From the NCBI GenBank assembly GCA_964430875.1, contig CAYSHP010000002.1, positions 1 through 64,000 on the forward strand: a stretch of DNA of 64,000 bases. Reading direction: 5' to 3'. Shown piece by piece: positions 26,410 to 35,532 of this stretch. Within the stretch, counting starts at the first letter, position 1. Each line of letters begins with the position of its first letter. Below the pieces are notes generated by a model that saw only the letters and a list, made by a program, of their open reading frames with translations, had not been told where the DNA came from and searched no databases. Source of the DNA: M55B127 sp035269185 (GTDB lineage Bacteria > Bacillota > Halanaerobiia > Halanaerobiales > M55B127). The position numbers were made by a program, and so were the translations under genes.

Positions 26410-27294
26410 ATGGGATATACAGTAAAAGTACCGGGTAGTTGTGGTGAACTAGCCCAAGGATATCTTGACAATAGTAATTTTCTAATAAGCTGTCCGATAG
26501 ATATTTATAGTGAGGTAACAGTAACTTCTTTTCACAATAAAAGAAGTATTGAAATAGATAGTAAAAAAAGAAAAACAAAAGAGGCTATATTAAAGCTTTT
26601 AGATTATTATAATATCAAAGATATTGGCTTACGGGTTGAGGTCAAAACAAAGCTGCCAGAAGCAAAAGGGATGAGCAGTTCCACGGCTGATTTAAGTGCA
26701 GCTTTATTGGCTGTGATAAGAGAATTAAAACTTAATTTGGATTTATCTTTGGTTAAAAATATTCTTTTACAAATTGAACCTTCTGATGCTACCTTTTTAA
26801 AGGGGATTAATGTATTTGACCATCTTGAAGGTAAAACTATGAAATGTTTAGGAACAATTGAGCCCATACCATTACTGGTTTTTGATTATGGAGGTCAAGT
26901 TGACACTATAAATTTTAATGCCCGGCAGGACTTATTAAGCTTAAATAAAGCTAAAAATAAAGAGATAAAAGAGGCATATAATTTAATTAAAGAAGGTATT
27001 CAAAGTAGTAATAAAAAGCTGATTGGTAAAGGAGCAACCATCAGCAGTTTAGCTAATCAGATAATTTTAGAAAAAAAAGATTTAGAAGATCTTATAAAAT
27101 CTTTAGCAAAAACAGATGGTTTTTTAGGTATAAATATTGCTCACAGTGGCACAGTTATTGGAATTATGGTTAGTGGACCAAAACACTTTAATGAAATTAT
27201 AGATATTATAAGAAAAAAGTATCCTAAATTAGAATTATTATTTAAGACTAAAATAATTAATGGTGGTTTTAAAATCAGAAAAGATGAGGGGTAA
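26410..27294 (+). CDS. pduX: L-threonine kinase (GHMP kinase, PduX-like)
   Basis: PduX phosphorylates L-threonine to the O-phosphate used for the aminopropanol arm. It is a GHMP-family kinase: N-terminal VPGSCGELAQG and the ATP loop PEAKGMSSSTADLS (about 83-96) are clear. The C-terminal NIAHSGTVIGIM is the third GHMP motif. The 294-residue length is typical. It lies between cobS and the threonine-phosphate decarboxylase gene, which removes doubt between threonine kinase and other GHMP functions. Confidence 0.9.
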   Translation: MGYTVKVPGSCGELAQGYLDNSNFLISCPIDIYSEVTVTSFHNKRSIEIDSKKRKTKEAILKLLDYYNIKDIGLRVEVKTKLPEAKGMSSSTADLSAALLAVIRELKLNLDLSLVKNILLQIEPSDATFLKGINVFDHLEGKTMKCLGTIEPIPLLVFDYGGQVDTINFNARQDLLSLNKAKNKEIKEAYNLIKEGIQSSNKKLIGKGATISSLANQIILEKKDLEDLIKSLAKTDGFLGINIAHSGTVIGIMVSGPKHFNEIIDIIRKKYPKLELLFKTKIINGGFKIRKDEG

Positions 27295-27298
27295 AATT

Positions 27299-28372
27299 AT
27301 GGAGCAGGAACATGGCGGTAATATAAAAGAAGTATCAGCTAAATTTAATATTAAGCAAAATGATGTAATTGACTTTAGTGCCAATATCAACTTTGTCGGT
27401 CCTCCACCTGATATATATAGCAAAATCAAAAAAGAAATTGAGGAGATAACCCGTTATCCAGAATCGAATTCTAATAACTTAAGAGAAAGATTAGCAGATA
27501 AATATGGTTTAGATTATAATAATTATGTTTTAGGTAATGGGGCTGTAGAATTAATCTACATTTTGACCAGAGTTTTAAATTTGCAAGAAGCTTTAGTATT
27601 AGCCCCAACCTTTTCCGAGTATGAAAATGCACTTCAGGCGGAAGAAGTTGATATAAAGTACCATTATCTACTTAAGGAAAATGATTTTGCCTTAGATATT
27701 GATAAGTTAAAAGGGGATTTGCAAGAGAATATAGATATATTCTTCTTATGTAATCCCAATAATCCTACCGGACAGTATATAAATAAAGAAGAGATCAAAG
27801 AATTATTAACTCATAATGCAAAAAATAAAATATTTACTGTAATTGATGAAGCCTTTGTTGATTTTTTAGATCAAGATATTTCTGCTTTAAGTTTACTGAA
27901 AGACTTTAAGGACTTATTTATTTTAAGGTCCTTAACAAAATTCTATGCAATACCAGGTTTAAGATTAGGTTTTGGGATTGGTAATAAAGAAATTATTAAA
28001 AGAATTATGAAAACAAAAGATCCCTGGAATGTTAATATTTTTGCCCAAAAAGCCGGGGAAGTAATCTTAACACAAGACCAGTATAATAAATTAACTAAAA
28101 AAGCAATTTATCGAGAAAAAATATTCCTTTATCAAAAGCTAAAAGAATTTGCTAATCTTAAAGTCTTTTATCCGAATGCCAACTATATTTTTATTGAACT
28201 AACTGAATCAGATTATAGTGGCACTAAACTTTATAATAAATTAGCAGCTCAAGGAATATTAATCAGAAACTGCCAAAACTATCAGGGTTTAGATGACAAT
28301 TTTATTCGAATTGCTGTTAAAAGCAGAGAAGATAATAAAAAGTTGTTAAATACTTTAATAAAATACTTATAA
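27299..28372 (+). CDS. cobD: Threonine-phosphate decarboxylase (CobD-type)
   Basis: This fold-type I PLP enzyme makes (R)-1-amino-2-propanol phosphate. Motifs: CNPNNPTG (about 155-162), IDEAFVDF, and the PLP lysine in SLTKFYAIPGLRLGF (about 215-229). It resembles HisC, but position after pduX makes CobD the right call. The ATG at 27299 (MEQEHGGNIKEV) follows GAGGGG; an upstream ATG at 27260 lies inside pduX and is rejected. The gene starts 4 nt after pduX. Confidence 0.92.
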   Translation: MEQEHGGNIKEVSAKFNIKQNDVIDFSANINFVGPPPDIYSKIKKEIEEITRYPESNSNNLRERLADKYGLDYNNYVLGNGAVELIYILTRVLNLQEALVLAPTFSEYENALQAEEVDIKYHYLLKENDFALDIDKLKGDLQENIDIFFLCNPNNPTGQYINKEEIKELLTHNAKNKIFTVIDEAFVDFLDQDISALSLLKDFKDLFILRSLTKFYAIPGLRLGFGIGNKEIIKRIMKTKDPWNVNIFAQKAGEVILTQDQYNKLTKKAIYREKIFLYQKLKEFANLKVFYPNANYIFIELTESDYSGTKLYNKLAAQGILIRNCQNYQGLDDNFIRIAVKSREDNKKLLNTLIKYL

Positions 28373-28390
28373 ATTACAAGGAGGAAAAAA

Positions 28391-29338
28391 ATGAGAATTA
28401 AGAAAAGAACAAGTATAATTACATTATCCATAATTTTAACAATACTTATTATTAGTGGAGGGGTGTTTGCCCAAGAGTTTCCTGTTACCATCACTGATGG
28501 ATTAGGATCTGAAGTAACAATAGAAGAAAAACCATTAAAGATTATCTCTCTTTCCCCACAAACTACAGAAAACCTATTTGCGGTAGGAGCAGGTGAAAAT
28601 GTAATAGGTGTGACAACCTATGCTGATTATCCAGAAGCAGCCACTAAAGTAGATAAAATTGGTACCATAACAGAACCTAATATTGAAAAGATTGTTGCTA
28701 TGGAACCTGATTTAGTGATCGCGGCATCAGTTAATAAGATGGAAACAATAAATAGATTAAAAGAACTAAATATTAAAGTGGCCGGATTTAGTGCAAATAG
28801 TGTTGATACTGCCATTGAAAATATTAAAAAAATAGGTGAAATAACAGGAAATCAAGATACAGCAGAAAAGTTAACTGCAGATATGTATATAAAGATATCT
28901 GAGATGAAAGATTTAATAGATAAAAAGTTAAGTAATAATGATAGACCAAAGGTCTTTTATGAATTATGGAGTGATCCCCTATATACAGCTGGAGTGGATA
29001 ATTTTATTGATGATTTAATTCATATGGCTGGTGGATATAATATAGGCCGTTTGGCAGAAACTCAATGGCCTCAGTTCAGTCTAGAAAAACTGCTGGTTGA
29101 AGACCCCGAAGTCTATATCTCAACACCCCATAGTGCTGAGATGAAGGTTTCTAAAGAAAGTATCAAAAATAGAGAAAGGTTTAAAAATATTGCAGCTATT
29201 AAAAACAACAGAGTTTATATCATCGATCAAAATATATTAAACCGGGCTTCACCAAGATTACTTAAAGGCCTATCTCAATTAACAATGGCAATTTGGCCTG
29301 ATTTAGAAGCAGAAGTAAAACAAATTATAGAAAAATAA
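28391..29338 (+). CDS. btuF: Cobalamin/corrinoid-type ABC substrate-binding protein (BtuF-like)
   Basis: The protein has a signal peptide (charged start, hydrophobic core, GVFAQ cleavage region near residue 27) and no lipobox cysteine, so it would be free in a periplasm instead of lipid-anchored. The body follows the class III binding-protein fold: KIISLSPQTTENLFAVGAG, TEPNIEKIVAMEPDLVIAA and a C-terminal TMAIWPDLE region. Corrinoid binding is inferred from its place at the end of the cob operon; iron-siderophore binding is the alternative. The partner permease and ATPase are not adjacent. AAGGAGG precedes the ATG. Confidence 0.8.
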   Translation: MRIKKRTSIITLSIILTILIISGGVFAQEFPVTITDGLGSEVTIEEKPLKIISLSPQTTENLFAVGAGENVIGVTTYADYPEAATKVDKIGTITEPNIEKIVAMEPDLVIAASVNKMETINRLKELNIKVAGFSANSVDTAIENIKKIGEITGNQDTAEKLTADMYIKISEMKDLIDKKLSNNDRPKVFYELWSDPLYTAGVDNFIDDLIHMAGGYNIGRLAETQWPQFSLEKLLVEDPEVYISTPHSAEMKVSKESIKNRERFKNIAAIKNNRVYIIDQNILNRASPRLLKGLSQLTMAIWPDLEAEVKQIIEK

Positions 29339-29355
29339 TTAAGAATTAAGTAAGA

Positions 29356-29390
29356 TTAACCCTCACTTATGGTGGGGGTTAATTTATTTT
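29356..29390 (+). terminator. Terminator of the cob operon
   Basis: TTAACCCTCAC (29356-29366) pairs with GGTGGGGGTTAA (29371-29382) with a minor mismatch/bulge, followed by a T-rich stretch. Confidence 0.75.
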
Positions 29391-29415
29391 ACCACTATTT
29401 AATAGCTATCTTTAA

Positions 29416-29444
29416 TTGATATAGTATAGGTTTTCAATTATAAT
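29416..29444 (+). promoter_or_regulatory. Sigma-A-type promoter for the phosphatase/envelope run
   Basis: TTGATA and TATAAT with 17-nt spacing lie 34 nt before the ATG at 29478. Confidence 0.65.
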
Positions 29445-29477
29445 AATAAAAGAAAACAAAAATAAGAAGGTGTAATT

Positions 29478-30086
29478 ATGCCAACTGAAATAGTTCTGGT
29501 TAGACATGGTGAAACAGAATGGAATAAAAACTCTCGATATCAGGGAGTGATGGACGTAGATTTAAATGAGAAAGGTCAAAAGCAGGCTCAACAGCTTTAT
29601 GAATTCTTAAAAGACGAAGAGTTTGATACTATTTATAGTAGTACTTTAAAAAGAGCTTATGAAACAATACAAGATATAGCAAAATATCAAAATAAAGAAG
29701 TTATTACAATTGCTGACCTGATGGAAATTGATTTTGGTAAGTGGGAAGGTTTGACTTTTTCTGAAATAGAAAAAGACTATCCAGATTTAGCAAAAAAATG
29801 GGCTAAGGATCCCACCTGCTGTAAACCACCGGAAGGTGAGCATATCAAAGAAGTGGAACAAAGAGTGGGTAAAACCATTGATAAGATTGTTGATGATAAT
29901 CCAGACCAAAAGATTTTAATCGCTACCCATGGTGGTATTGTTAGGATCGTCTTTGCTTATTTATTAGATTTACCTTTAAGCAGAATATTTAGTATTGAGG
30001 TGGAGAATGTTTCTATTTCCCGAATTAAGTTTTATAAACATTACCCGGTAGTTAAGTTATTAAATAGTACTTATCATTTAGAATAA
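29478..30086 (+). CDS. cobC: Histidine phosphatase, probable alpha-ribazole phosphatase
   Basis: The 202-residue protein belongs to the histidine phosphatase superfamily. The catalytic RHG is in LVRHGETEWN (7-16), the second histidine is in ATHGGIVRI, and FGKWEGLTFSEIE is a common middle block. Phosphoglycerate mutase and other phosphatases share these motifs. Because it lies just after the cobalamin operon, removal of phosphate from alpha-ribazole-phosphate or cobalamin-phosphate (CobC) is the best guess. It has its own promoter and is followed 15 nt later by the LpxB-like gene. Confidence 0.75.
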   Translation: MPTEIVLVRHGETEWNKNSRYQGVMDVDLNEKGQKQAQQLYEFLKDEEFDTIYSSTLKRAYETIQDIAKYQNKEVITIADLMEIDFGKWEGLTFSEIEKDYPDLAKKWAKDPTCCKPPEGEHIKEVEQRVGKTIDKIVDDNPDQKILIATHGGIVRIVFAYLLDLPLSRIFSIEVENVSISRIKFYKHYPVVKLLNSTYHLE

Positions 30087-30101
30087 TAGAGGATGATTTC
30101 T

Positions 30102-31343
30102 TTGCTTGATATTATATTGACTTCTAATAGCCCCGGTGAAGTTTCTGCCTGGGTTAAACCAGTAGTCAAGAAATTAAATGAATTAAATATAGATAAAAAT
30201 ATTTATGTCTTTACCCCACCCTGTGTTTTTTCTAGTGGGAATGAAGGGCGCGTTTTATCTAAATTAAAGGGGATTACTGCTTCCTTTAATAGTAGAGAGT
30301 ATTTGAAATATGTTCTATTAAATATAAAACCTAATAATTTTAATCCTGCTAAACAAGGTTTTGTCCTTTTTTTAGGAGGAGACTTTATGCATGCTGTATT
30401 TTTAGGCAAAAGGTTAAACTATCCTATATATTCATATACCGAACGGGATTTTGGATTTAAAAATAGTGTAAGAAGATTTTATTTGTCTGATAAATCTATG
30501 TATGATAAATTAAAAAATGATGGTGTAAATCCTCATAAATTAAAAACAGTGGGCAATTTAATGTATGATTCAGTTGATCCTCAACTGTCTAAAAAAGAGA
30601 CCCATAATATATTAAATAAAGCTGATGATGAAATTTTAATTAATTTACTGCCCGGTAGTAGGCCGAAAGAGTTTAATTTTGCCCTACCTCTATTTTTGAA
30701 TTTTGCAGTAGATATTTCTAAAAAAGATAAAAAATATAAGTTTGTTATTAGTAAAGCACCTTTTATTGACGATAAAGATATTGAAAAAATATTAGAGGAT
30801 GCAAGAATAAAGGGACAAGCAAAGTATAATAGTGAAGATAAAATAATTAATATTAATGGCTTAGAGATCCAAATCCATGATAAGAATCTACAGAGTATAA
30901 TGAGAGATTCAGATTTTGCTTTGACTATACCCGGCACTAATAATTTAGAACTAGCTGTCTTAAAGACCCCAATGTTGGTTGTTTTACCTTTGAATAAACC
31001 AGAATTGATCCCTTTACCTGGTTTAATCGGTATTATAGGTGAAATTCCCATCTTGGGTAAATTTTTAAAAAGAAAAGCAATACCTAAAATGGCAGCTAAA
31101 AGGGAATTTATTTCTTTGGTAAATCTAATTGAACATAGAAAGATAGTACCTGAACTAAAAGGGAATCTTAATAGTGAAATGTTAGCTAAAGAAGTTTTTC
31201 GTATTTTTGAAAATAATGATTTAAAAGATATAAAAGAAAGATATAATCAGCTTTTAATTGAAAAAGGTGCAGCTGATAAAATTGTAAAAGATATTATGCA
31301 GGATTTAAATAATAATTTTTATAAATTAGGTAAGGGGCAGTAA
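30102..31343 (+). CDS. LpxB-like glycosyltransferase (lipid-A-disaccharide synthase family)
   Basis: The protein resembles GT19/LpxB: it opens LDIILTSNSPGEVSAWVKP, has LLPGSRPKEFNFALP near the middle and a donor-site region TIPGTNNLELAVLKTPMLVV. True LpxB joins UDP-diacylglucosamine to lipid X; this divergent copy may use another lipid-linked sugar. The ATG at 30093 abuts GAGG with zero spacing, so the TTG at 30102 (9-nt spacing) is preferred, giving 414 residues. A second, different LpxB-related gene lies at 37263. Confidence 0.7.
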   Translation: MLDIILTSNSPGEVSAWVKPVVKKLNELNIDKNIYVFTPPCVFSSGNEGRVLSKLKGITASFNSREYLKYVLLNIKPNNFNPAKQGFVLFLGGDFMHAVFLGKRLNYPIYSYTERDFGFKNSVRRFYLSDKSMYDKLKNDGVNPHKLKTVGNLMYDSVDPQLSKKETHNILNKADDEILINLLPGSRPKEFNFALPLFLNFAVDISKKDKKYKFVISKAPFIDDKDIEKILEDARIKGQAKYNSEDKIININGLEIQIHDKNLQSIMRDSDFALTIPGTNNLELAVLKTPMLVVLPLNKPELIPLPGLIGIIGEIPILGKFLKRKAIPKMAAKREFISLVNLIEHRKIVPELKGNLNSEMLAKEVFRIFENNDLKDIKERYNQLLIEKGAADKIVKDIMQDLNNNFYKLGKGQ

Positions 31344-31345
31344 AG

Positions 31346-32383
31346 ATGCTTAAAAGTATTTTTTTGATAGGTTTTATTCCGATTTCTCTTCTGTTTTTAT
31401 TAACATTAGCTGTATACCTATATTATATGAGAAGAGCTGAGAAGATAGAAGAAAAAGTAAGTAAAAGAAAATTAAAAAGTGAAAGTGAATATGATAACTT
31501 TACAGTAAACAATCCTTATAAATATGACGGAGAATACTATAAAGCTCAGCTGCATGCTCATACTCAAGAAAGTGATGGGAAAATTGCAGTAGCTGATTTA
31601 ATAAAAAGTTATAAAAAGAAGGATTACAATTTTTTGGCTATAACCGACCATAACAAGATTACAATAAATAAAGATTTTGATGAGGAAAGCTTTATCACAA
31701 TTTCCGGTGAAGAATTAACGATTATAAATCCTTTCTGGCCATTGGGGAGGCATTTAAACAGATTATTTATTAATAGCAAAACTAATAAAAATAGGTTACA
31801 AGATGTTGATAAGATATTAGATGGTGAGGGGATTAATATAATAAATCATCCTGCTACGATCAGTGGTCTGGGTACTCAGCGTTGGGATATTGACTTTTTG
31901 TTAAATTTAAATAATATTAGCTTTATTGAAATTGCCAATCATTTTTCTAAGGAAAGTTCAAATATTAAATATTGGCATATTTTGTTAAATAAATATGGTT
32001 ATCAAAAGCCGATTTGGGCTTTGGCAGTAGATGATGCCCATCGTTTAGAAGATATAGATCAAAATTGGATTATGGTAAAGACGAATAACATATCAGCTAA
32101 TGAACTTAAAGATGCATTAAAAAGAGGTAGTTTTTATGGGACCCAGGGTCCTAAAGCTAATTTTAATGTCCAGGATAATATAATAACTGTTAACTTAGAT
32201 AAAGAATATGAAATAAAATTTATCAATGCTGGAAAAAAAGTAGTTAAAAAGGTAAATTCCAAGCATAATAGTTATGAAGTTCAAGGAGATGAAGGTTTTA
32301 TAAGAATAGAAGTAATAGATCACGAAAACAAACAAAAACTATGGTCACAGCCATTTTGGTTGGCAGAAAAAGATGAGGTGTAA
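31346..32383 (+). CDS. Membrane-anchored PHP-domain metallo-phosphoesterase
   Basis: An N-terminal hydrophobic helix (about residues 4-25) is followed by a charged linker and a PHP domain from about residue 60. Metal-binding motifs are visible: QLHAHTQESDG, ITDHNKI, GEELTI, IINHPA and AVDDAHR. PHP proteins hydrolyse phosphoesters, and related small ones act on nucleotides. Its substrate here is unknown; location between an LpxB-like protein and sugar transferases suggests a lipid-linked sugar phosphate. It starts 2 nt after the previous stop, so the run is one operon. Confidence 0.7.
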   Translation: MLKSIFLIGFIPISLLFLLTLAVYLYYMRRAEKIEEKVSKRKLKSESEYDNFTVNNPYKYDGEYYKAQLHAHTQESDGKIAVADLIKSYKKKDYNFLAITDHNKITINKDFDEESFITISGEELTIINPFWPLGRHLNRLFINSKTNKNRLQDVDKILDGEGINIINHPATISGLGTQRWDIDFLLNLNNISFIEIANHFSKESSNIKYWHILLNKYGYQKPIWALAVDDAHRLEDIDQNWIMVKTNNISANELKDALKRGSFYGTQGPKANFNVQDNIITVNLDKEYEIKFINAGKKVVKKVNSKHNSYEVQGDEGFIRIEVIDHENKQKLWSQPFWLAEKDEV

Positions 32384-32385
32384 GG

Positions 32386-33996
32386 ATGTTAAATATAAAG
32401 CAGTGGCAGAACTGGCAGATAATCTTACTTATTTTAATCATATTATTCCCCCTTTATTCAATTAATTTAGGTGTTAATTCTCTTTGGGACCTAGATGAAG
32501 GGGTTTATTCTGAAATGTCGCGGGAAATGCTGCTTAGGGATGATTTTATTAATACATATTTTAATTACAGTCCTCGTTTTGACAAACCCCCTTTAGTTTT
32601 ATGGGTGACTGCATTTTTTTATAGTATTTTTGGAGTTAGTGAATTAACTACTAGAATTGGACTTGTTATATTTAGCTTTTTAAATATTACTGTTTTATAT
32701 TATTTTGCTGATCTTTTGTTTAATAGAAGAACTGCTATTATAGCCAGTATTATTTTAGGGACAAGTTTTCAATATGTAATTCAATCAAGAATTTTATACA
32801 TGGATGTCCCGCTTACTTTATTTATTACAGCTAGTTTAATATTATTTTATCTAGGTTTTAATAGAGATCGGAAATATTATATTTTCATGGGTATATCCTT
32901 AGCCTTGGGAACCTTAGTGAAAGGGCCTATTGCAATAGGTTTACCGGGATTAATTGTTTTATTTTATATTGGACCTATTAACTTATTTAAGGAGTTTAAA
33001 TACAGTAAGACCTGGCTTGCTACTTTAGTCTATTTTATAGTAGCATTACCCTGGCATATTTTAGTATATCTTAACCACGGCAATCAATTTCTAGCAGATT
33101 ATTTTGGATATCATATGATAACTCGTTTTTCGACTGCTATTGAAACCCACGGTGGCCCTTGGTATTATTACATATTTATTTTATTTTTAGGAATATTTCC
33201 CTGGAGTGCTTTTATTCCCTGGCTTTTTCCCATGATTAAAAACAGTTGGCAAACACATAAAGATAAATATAAATTATTAATAAGTTGGATCTTAGTAATA
33301 TTTATTTTCTTTAGTATTGCAAGTACTAAACTGCCGGGCTATATTTTACCTACTTACCCTGCTTTTGCAATTCTAATTGCAGCATGGTGGGATAAATTAT
33401 TAAAATCGAGTACTAATATTAAAAAGTTTTTGACATCTAATTCGATAATACTTTTAATTGGAATCTTAATGTTAGTGGGCCTAAATTATATTAGGCCGAT
33501 GGTGGAAAATGAACTTAGTGAGTATATTGAAGTCTTAGATATATTGATATATTTTCCAATCATATTTATTGTAGGTGGAATCATAAGTTTTTCTGTATAT
33601 TTTTGGAAAGAGAAAAAATTAAGAGCCCTTTTGACTTATATATTAATAGGGTATATTTCATTGTTAATGATAATAACAATGGTTTTACCCTTAGCTGATG
33701 AGTTTAAACCTGCCAAAACTTTAGCTGAATCATTACCTAATAATTTAGCAAGTAATACAAAAGTGGTTAGTTCACTTGAAATGGAACCGGCTAGTTTGGT
33801 ATTTTATTCTAAGACAGAGGTAAAGTATATTAGAGATGTAAAAAAATTAGAAAATTATTTAAAAACAAATAAAGCAGTTTATGCTTATGTTGATAAAAAA
33901 GACTATCAGGAAATTAAAAACAATATTGATTATCTTGAGATAATAAAAGAATATAAAGATATGAAGGTTATTAAAAACTTTAGAGGGGATAAATAG
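32386..33996 (+). CDS. GT39/ArnT-like undecaprenyl-phosphate-sugar transferase
   Basis: This polytopic membrane protein of 536 residues belongs to the GT-C family related to ArnT and protein mannosyltransferases. The first extracytoplasmic loop has LWDLDEGVYSEMSREML, with the acidic pair expected in GT39 enzymes, and YFNYSPRFDKPPLVLW follows. A C-terminal soluble region of about 100 residues is present. It would transfer a sugar from polyprenyl phosphate to an envelope lipid or protein on the outer face of the membrane. The gene before stops 2 nt upstream and the GT2 gene follows 2 nt downstream. Confidence 0.82.
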   Translation: MLNIKQWQNWQIILLILIILFPLYSINLGVNSLWDLDEGVYSEMSREMLLRDDFINTYFNYSPRFDKPPLVLWVTAFFYSIFGVSELTTRIGLVIFSFLNITVLYYFADLLFNRRTAIIASIILGTSFQYVIQSRILYMDVPLTLFITASLILFYLGFNRDRKYYIFMGISLALGTLVKGPIAIGLPGLIVLFYIGPINLFKEFKYSKTWLATLVYFIVALPWHILVYLNHGNQFLADYFGYHMITRFSTAIETHGGPWYYYIFILFLGIFPWSAFIPWLFPMIKNSWQTHKDKYKLLISWILVIFIFFSIASTKLPGYILPTYPAFAILIAAWWDKLLKSSTNIKKFLTSNSIILLIGILMLVGLNYIRPMVENELSEYIEVLDILIYFPIIFIVGGIISFSVYFWKEKKLRALLTYILIGYISLLMIITMVLPLADEFKPAKTLAESLPNNLASNTKVVSSLEMEPASLVFYSKTEVKYIRDVKKLENYLKTNKAVYAYVDKKDYQEIKNNIDYLEIIKEYKDMKVIKNFRGDK

Positions 33997-33998
33997 CT

Positions 33999-34958
33999 AT
34001 GAATAAAGATATTTCTATTGTAGTTCCTATATATTATGAAGAAGAAAATATTTTTCCTTTATATGAAAGGCTCAAAGAAGTAGTAGCAAATGAGATGGGT
34101 CTTGATTATGAAATTATATTTATTAATGACGGTAGTAAAGATGATTCGGTTAAAAATATAAAAAAATTAAGAGAGCAAGATGATGGTATTAAATTAATTA
34201 ACTTTTCCCGTAATTTTGGTCATCAGGTAGCTGTAACAGCGGGCTTAGAACATACAAATGGGGAAGTTTCTGTTATTATAGATGCAGATTTACAGGACCC
34301 CCCTGAACTTATAATTGATATGTATGAGAAATATAAAGAGGGTTATGATGTAGTGTATGCTAAAAGAAAAAGTAGAGCAGGAGAAAGCTTTTTCAAAAAG
34401 AAAACTGCTAAAGTATTTTATAGGTTATTAGATTTTATTTCTGAAGTGGATATCCCCTTAGATACCGGGGATTATCGATTAATTAGTAAAAGAGTTGTTG
34501 CCCAATTAAATAATATGACTGAAAAAAATCGCTTTATCAGGGGTTTAGTTACCTGGGTAGGTTTTAAACAGACCTATGTTGAATATAATCGTGATGAAAG
34601 ATATGCTGGTGAAACTGGTTATTCCTTATCTAAAATGATTAAATTTTCTCTTGATGGAATCACCTCTTTTTCTACATTTCCGCTCAAAATAGCTACTATA
34701 TTTGGGACTTTAATTTCAGGTGTCAGTTTTATATATATTCTAAGAATCATTTATCTAAAATATTTTACGGAAAAGACTATTCAGGGCTGGAGTTCTATAA
34801 TGGTATCTAATCTATTTTTAGGTGGGATTATATTATTAACTTTAGGGATTTTAGGTGAATATATAGGAAGAATTTATACTGAACTTAAAAACAGGCCTCA
34901 ATATATAATTAAAGACAAATATGGTTTTAGTGAGGAAGAAAAAGATGCGGAAAGATGA
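33999..34958 (+). CDS. GT2 polyprenyl-phosphate sugar transferase (GtrB/ArnC-like)
   Basis: The 319-residue protein has a GT-A catalytic domain followed by two hydrophobic segments (about 230-250 and 265-285), the layout of GtrB/ArnC and dolichyl-phosphate-mannose synthase. Catalytic motifs: FINDGSKDDS (nucleotide binding) and IDADLQDPPE (metal site), with DTGDYRLISK later. It would load a sugar onto undecaprenyl phosphate for the GT39 enzyme encoded just upstream and the GtrA flippase just downstream. The end overlaps gtrA by 14 nt. Confidence 0.88.
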   Translation: MNKDISIVVPIYYEEENIFPLYERLKEVVANEMGLDYEIIFINDGSKDDSVKNIKKLREQDDGIKLINFSRNFGHQVAVTAGLEHTNGEVSVIIDADLQDPPELIIDMYEKYKEGYDVVYAKRKSRAGESFFKKKTAKVFYRLLDFISEVDIPLDTGDYRLISKRVVAQLNNMTEKNRFIRGLVTWVGFKQTYVEYNRDERYAGETGYSLSKMIKFSLDGITSFSTFPLKIATIFGTLISGVSFIYILRIIYLKYFTEKTIQGWSSIMVSNLFLGGIILLTLGILGEYIGRIYTELKNRPQYIIKDKYGFSEEEKDAER

Positions 34959-35331
34959 TTTAATAAAATTCATTAAGTTTTCAATTGTAGGTGTCTCCAA
35001 TACTTTAGTTTCTCTGGTTTTATTTTATATTTTATTTGAATTTTTAGGAGTATACTACATTATTGCCAGTACTTTAGGTTATATAGTTGGTTTAATAAAT
35101 AGTTATTTTTGGAATTTGAGGTGGACATTTAGACATCGACATTCAGCGGGAGTATTAGTTAAATTCATTATAGTAAATGTTATTGCTTTAAGTTTAAAGC
35201 TAACTATAATATCAATTTTAGTAGAAAGTTTTCTAATGCCAGAATTGTTTGCTGAAATTATCGCAATGGGTTTTGCTATAGTAGTTAATTTTGGAGGTAA
35301 TAGATTCTGGACTTTTAGCAAAAATAATTAA
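34945..35331 (+). CDS. GtrA-family membrane protein
   Basis: The 128-residue protein has four hydrophobic helices and the opening IKFIKFSIVGVSNTLVSL typical of GtrA, thought to move polyprenyl-phosphate-linked sugars across the membrane. The ATG at 34945 follows GAGG; an in-frame ATG at 34921 lies within the GT2 gene and adds eight residues with no ribosome site. GT39, GT2 and GtrA are a functional set: loading, flipping and transfer. Confidence 0.88.
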   Translation: MRKDDLIKFIKFSIVGVSNTLVSLVLFYILFEFLGVYYIIASTLGYIVGLINSYFWNLRWTFRHRHSAGVLVKFIIVNVIALSLKLTIISILVESFLMPELFAEIIAMGFAIVVNFGGNRFWTFSKNN

Positions 35332-35380
35332 GTTGTATTTTATTCTTAACAATAATTAAATTGTAATATTTAAAAATACT

Positions 35381-35407
35381 AAGGCAGCTAGTTTGCTGGG
35401 CTGTCTT
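35381..35407 (+). terminator. Hairpin after the GtrA gene
   Basis: AAGGCAGC and GCTGTCTT form an 8-bp stem with one G-U pair; a T/A-rich run follows but there is no clean T-tract. Confidence 0.5.
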
Positions 35408-35483
35408 ATTATTATTTTATTCTCAGTTTTGATTTTTTTTATTATAATATGCAATCATATAAATTATTTAACAGATTAATCGA

Positions 35484-35512
35484 TTGAGGTTATTCCAGAT
35501 ATATTATATAAT
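35484..35512 (+). promoter_or_regulatory. Sigma-A-type promoter of the MsbA-like gene
   Basis: TTGAGG and TATAAT with 17-nt spacing; the predicted start lies near 35519, immediately before the GGAGG ribosome site. The leader would be very short. Confidence 0.55.
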
Positions 35513-35532
35513 GTCTTTTGGAGGTATTGAAA

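Noticed and set aside
35332..35480. Small gene between the GtrA and MsbA genes
   Set aside because: Only a hairpin and AT-rich sequence with frequent stops; no open frame with a ribosome site.
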